From positions 6,011 to 14,854 of the forward strand of contig DCTK01000007.1 of NCBI GenBank assembly GCA_002329575.1: a stretch of DNA of 8,844 nucleotides, in the 5' to 3' direction. Shown here piece by piece: positions 6,740 through 8,844 of the stretch. How positions within the stretch are numbered: the stretch's first letter is position 1; each line of letters begins with the position of its first letter. The notes beneath the pieces were generated by a model. The model was given only the letters and a program-made list of their open reading frames with translations, made no database searches and was not told the origin of the DNA. The translations under genes and the position numbers were made by a program. The stretch is from Sutterella sp. UBA1442. Its GTDB lineage: Bacteria > Pseudomonadota > Gammaproteobacteria > Burkholderiales > Burkholderiaceae_F.

Positions 6740-7906
6740 ATGGATATTCAAGCACTGGGCGCCAAGTATCATGATTATTTGATTGAAATGCGCCGTTGGT
6801 TTCATGCTAATCCGGAAGTCAGTTGCGAAGAGTTCAATACTTCGGCTCGCATCAAAGAAGAACTCGATAAGATGGGGATCGCTTGGCGCCCCTGTGGTTT
6901 GAAGACCGGTGTGATGGCAACCATTGAGGGTGGCAAGCCCGGCAAGCGCATCATGCTTCGTGAAGATATCGATGCGTTGACGGTTAATGAAGAAACCGGT
7001 CTTGAATACGCCAGCAAGAACCCGGGCGTTATGCACGCCTGCGGTCACGACTGTCATATTGCCATTTTGTTGGCAGTGGCAGGCATGCTGAACGAAATCA
7101 AAGATGAGCTGTGCGGTACGGTCGTTTTAGCGTTCCAACCTGCTGAAGAAAATGCAAAGGGCGCTTTGGGCATGATGCAAGAAGGCCTTTTGGACGGCGT
7201 TGATGTGTGCTTCGGCATGCATGTTTGGTCCGATATCCCGAGTGGCAAGATTTCCGTGCGTGACGGTGCTGCCATGGCTTCTGCTGACCAATTCATCATC
7301 GATATTGAAGGCGTGAGCGGACACGGTGCTACGCCGCACTTGTGCGCTGACGTTGTTCCGATGACTTCCGCCATTATCCAAAGTTTACAAACAGTTGTCA
7401 GTCGTGAAATCGATCCGACCGAAACAGCAGTGTTGACCGTCGGTACCATTCAAGCCGGGACTCGTTGGAACGTGATTGCCGGTAAGGCCCAAATTACGGG
7501 AACGACGCGTTGCTTCAGTAACGCCGTACGCGATCAATTCCCTGAAGCAATTGAACGCATTGCTTCTCAAACTGCAGCTGCGTATCGCGGTAGCGTCAAA
7601 TGCCAATATAACGGCATGGTGCCGCCTACGATTAATGACGCGAAGTTTGCAGCCTTGGTCCGCAGTAGTGCTAAGAAAGTATTGGGTGAAGATGCACTGT
7701 ACGACTATCCGTTGACCATGGGCGGGGAAGACTTCGGATACTATCAACAAAAGATCCCTGGTGTGATGGTGCTTTTCGGTGTGGGTAATCCTGCCTGTGA
7801 TGCCGTTCACCCGCAACACTCCTGCTATTTCAAAGTCGATGAAGATGCTTTGATTAAGGGGGCGATGACGCATGTTCAAATCGTGCGTGATTTCTTAAAC
7901 GGTTAA
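6740..7906 (+). CDS. M20D-family metal-dependent amidohydrolase/carboxypeptidase
   Basis: A 388-residue cytosolic hydrolase of the M20D group (hippurate hydrolase, N-acyl-amino-acid amidohydrolase, AbgA and IAA-amino-acid hydrolase relatives), which cleave the amide bond of N-acylated amino acids. By comparison with the family the metal ligands are Cys101 and His103 in HACGHD, Glu137 in PAEE, His161 in GMHVW and His360 near the C-terminus; Glu136 is the likely general base. GHGATPH at 194-200 belongs to the dimerisation lid domain, and GGEDF is at 328-332. Length is normal. The start has a strong ribosome-binding site, AGGAAGGTGA. Deviations: LREDIDAL (73-80) replaces the common LRADMDAL, and Cys362 stands where Pro is usual after the last ligand His. 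There are eleven cysteines and no signal peptide. The upstream GltS-like transporter is its probable partner. HipO-type activity is plausible but the substrate is not determinable. Confidence 0.9.
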   Translation: MDIQALGAKYHDYLIEMRRWFHANPEVSCEEFNTSARIKEELDKMGIAWRPCGLKTGVMATIEGGKPGKRIMLREDIDALTVNEETGLEYASKNPGVMHACGHDCHIAILLAVAGMLNEIKDELCGTVVLAFQPAEENAKGALGMMQEGLLDGVDVCFGMHVWSDIPSGKISVRDGAAMASADQFIIDIEGVSGHGATPHLCADVVPMTSAIIQSLQTVVSREIDPTETAVLTVGTIQAGTRWNVIAGKAQITGTTRCFSNAVRDQFPEAIERIASQTAAAYRGSVKCQYNGMVPPTINDAKFAALVRSSAKKVLGEDALYDYPLTMGGEDFGYYQQKIPGVMVLFGVGNPACDAVHPQHSCYFKVDEDALIKGAMTHVQIVRDFLNG

Positions 7907-7933
7907 CTTAATTTTTAGTTAGTTCGTTTAACG

Positions 7934-7963
7934 ATAGCCTCGGCCCCTCGGGTTCGGGGCTAT
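7934..7963 (+). terminator. Hairpin after the amidohydrolase gene
   Basis: ATAGCCTCG (7934-7942) pairs with CGGGGCTAT (7955-7963), nine pairs including one G-T; the inner bases can also pair as GCCCC/GGGGC. It lies 27 bases after the stop codon. The sequence after it (TGTGTATAC) is not T-rich, so termination may be inefficient or need another factor. Position between two unrelated genes supports a transcript-end role. Confidence 0.5.
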
Positions 7964-7964
7964 T

Positions 7965-7982
7965 GTGTATACACGGTACAAT
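7965..7982 (+). promoter_or_regulatory. Palindrome and possible -10 box upstream of proB
   Basis: GTGTATACAC (7965-7974) is a perfect 10-bp palindrome, followed two bases later by TACAAT (7977-7982), one mismatch from the -10 consensus and 29 bases before the proB ATG. No good -35 is seen at the proper spacing (TTCGGG at 7953-7958 is poor). It could be a proB promoter with an operator over its spacer; the evidence is weak. Confidence 0.3.
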
Positions 7983-8011
7983 GAAAAGATGTGTGCAAAA
8001 CGGTGAATTTC

Positions 8012-8844
8012 ATGCAACGAGAAGACTTAAAAAATGCCACGCGAATTGTGGTCAAAGTGGGATCAAGTACTATCACGCACTCAAACGGCAAGTGTGACTT
8101 TGCCCGTATAGATCGTTTGGCTCGTGAATTGGCGGATTGGCAAAATCGCGGCAAGCAAATGATTTTGGTGACTTCCGGCGCCGTGGCCGTGGGTGTCGAT
8201 CGTTTAGGATTGCCAGAAAAGCCAAAAACCATCCCGGGTAAACAAGCCGCTGCTGCCGTGGGACAAGGCATTTTGATGCATACCTATGAAAAGATCTTTG
8301 CCGAATACGGACAAGTGGTTGCGCAGGTGCTTCTGACTCGTATGGAAACCATTGATCGTCACCGTTATACGAACGCGCGTAACACGTTCATGGAACTAAT
8401 TAACCAAGGCGTTATCCCGATTGTCAACGAAAATGACGTCGTTGCATTGGATGAACTTAAAATCGGTGACAATGACAATATGAGTGCTCTGGTGGCCAGC
8501 ATTGTGGACGCCGATCTTGTGATTATTCTCTCGGACGTTGACGGTCTTTATACCGCGAATCCGCAAACGCATCCCGATGCAAAATTGCTTCACCGTGTGG
8601 ATGAAATTACTCCTGAGATTGAAGCTTCAGCCGGAGGAGCTGGTAGCTCTGTTGGCACGGGTGGAATGTTTACCAAATTGCAAGCGGCTAAAAATGCAAC
8701 GACAAGTGGCATTAATCTGGTGATTGCCTCCGGAAGCATGAAGGATGCCGTGACTCGAATTCTTGAAGGAGAAGAAATCGGAACGCTTTTTGTGTCCCGC
8801 GAAAGTCGTTTGCAATTTAGAAAGCGTTGGTTGGCTTTTGGTGC
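8012..8844 (+). CDS. proB: Glutamate 5-kinase, 3'-truncated by window edge
   Basis: Catalyses the ATP-dependent phosphorylation of glutamate to gamma-glutamyl phosphate, the first and feedback-inhibited step of proline synthesis. The window shows 277 residues of the amino-acid-kinase domain and ends in an open frame. Seen are VVKVGSSTIT (13-22, phosphate-binding start), VTSGAVAVG (53-61), LLTRMETIDRHRYTNAR (107-123), IPIVNENDVV (135-144), IGDNDNMSAL (151-160), LSDVDGLYTANP (173-184), GTGGMFTKLQAA (215-226) and RKRWLAFG (270-277). These follow the E. coli ProB order closely. ATG 8012 is preferred, with GGTGA at 8002-8006 spaced correctly; in-frame GTG codons at 8003 and 7991 are alternatives, and a TGA at 7982-7984 limits extension. 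Whether a C-terminal PUA domain follows cannot be seen. The usual betaproteobacterial neighbour obg is not upstream here. Confidence 0.97.
   Translation, partial: MQREDLKNATRIVVKVGSSTITHSNGKCDFARIDRLARELADWQNRGKQMILVTSGAVAVGVDRLGLPEKPKTIPGKQAAAAVGQGILMHTYEKIFAEYGQVVAQVLLTRMETIDRHRYTNARNTFMELINQGVIPIVNENDVVALDELKIGDNDNMSALVASIVDADLVIILSDVDGLYTANPQTHPDAKLLHRVDEITPEIEASAGGAGSSVGTGGMFTKLQAAKNATTSGINLVIASGSMKDAVTRILEGEEIGTLFVSRESRLQFRKRWLAFG

Noticed and set aside
7385..7879. A 164-codon - strand frame opposite the amidohydrolase gene
   Set aside because: No ribosome-binding site or recognisable motif is seen, and the opposite strand codes for a clear M20D enzyme over the same bases.
7981..8097. 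Short + frame from ATG 7981 overlapping the proB start (38 codons)
   Set aside because: There is no Shine-Dalgarno sequence, and most of it overlaps proB in another frame. A leader peptide cannot be excluded, but its composition gives no support.
1..8844. CRISPR arrays, insertion sequences, tRNA or rRNA genes, prophage parts
   Set aside because: No regularly spaced repeats, transposase-like frames, terminal repeats or tRNA-type cloverleaf sequences were seen on either strand by eye.

Overview
The window is an ordinary chromosomal segment of a Gram-negative proteobacterium. The proteins look like Burkholderiales (betaproteobacteria). Intermediate base composition, a missing biosynthetic block and a peptidase/transporter pair suggest a host-associated, gut-type member such as Sutterellaceae. 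That family-level placement is inference; no 16S or similar marker is present. All supported genes are on the + strand.

Layout: (1) 1-2354 is the 3' nine-tenths of gyrA (DNA gyrase subunit A), from just upstream of the catalytic tyrosine to the stop codon, closed by a UUCG-loop hairpin. (2) 2444-5238 holds the conserved cluster cmk (CMP/dCMP kinase), rpsA (ribosomal protein S1) and ihfB (IHF beta subunit), ended by a very strong GNRA-loop terminator at 5266-5300. The cmk-rpsA gap carries a terminator-like hairpin and then a structured leader without a Shine-Dalgarno sequence in front of rpsA. (3) 5239-5491 is a regulatory gap with the terminator, a set of nested palindromes and a consensus -10 box. 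(4) 5492-7906 is a two-gene unit: a GltS-like multi-spanning membrane protein and an M20D amidohydrolase, separated by an attenuator-like hairpin. (5) 8012-8844 is the 5' part of proB (glutamate 5-kinase), cut by the window edge.

How the genes fit together: gyrA, cmk, rpsA and ihfB are housekeeping functions (DNA topology, pyrimidine nucleotides, translation, nucleoid architecture). The transporter and amidohydrolase probably form an uptake-and-deacylation pathway for an N-acylated or otherwise conjugated amino acid or peptide; the substrate cannot be read from sequence. The most interesting points are this transporter/hydrolase pair and its palindrome-rich promoter region, the direct gyrA-cmk junction (serC/pheA/aroA genes usually found there are absent), and the rpsA leader as a candidate S1 autoregulatory element. 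I see no CRISPR array, insertion sequence, tRNA or rRNA, and no strong evidence of a wholly new system.
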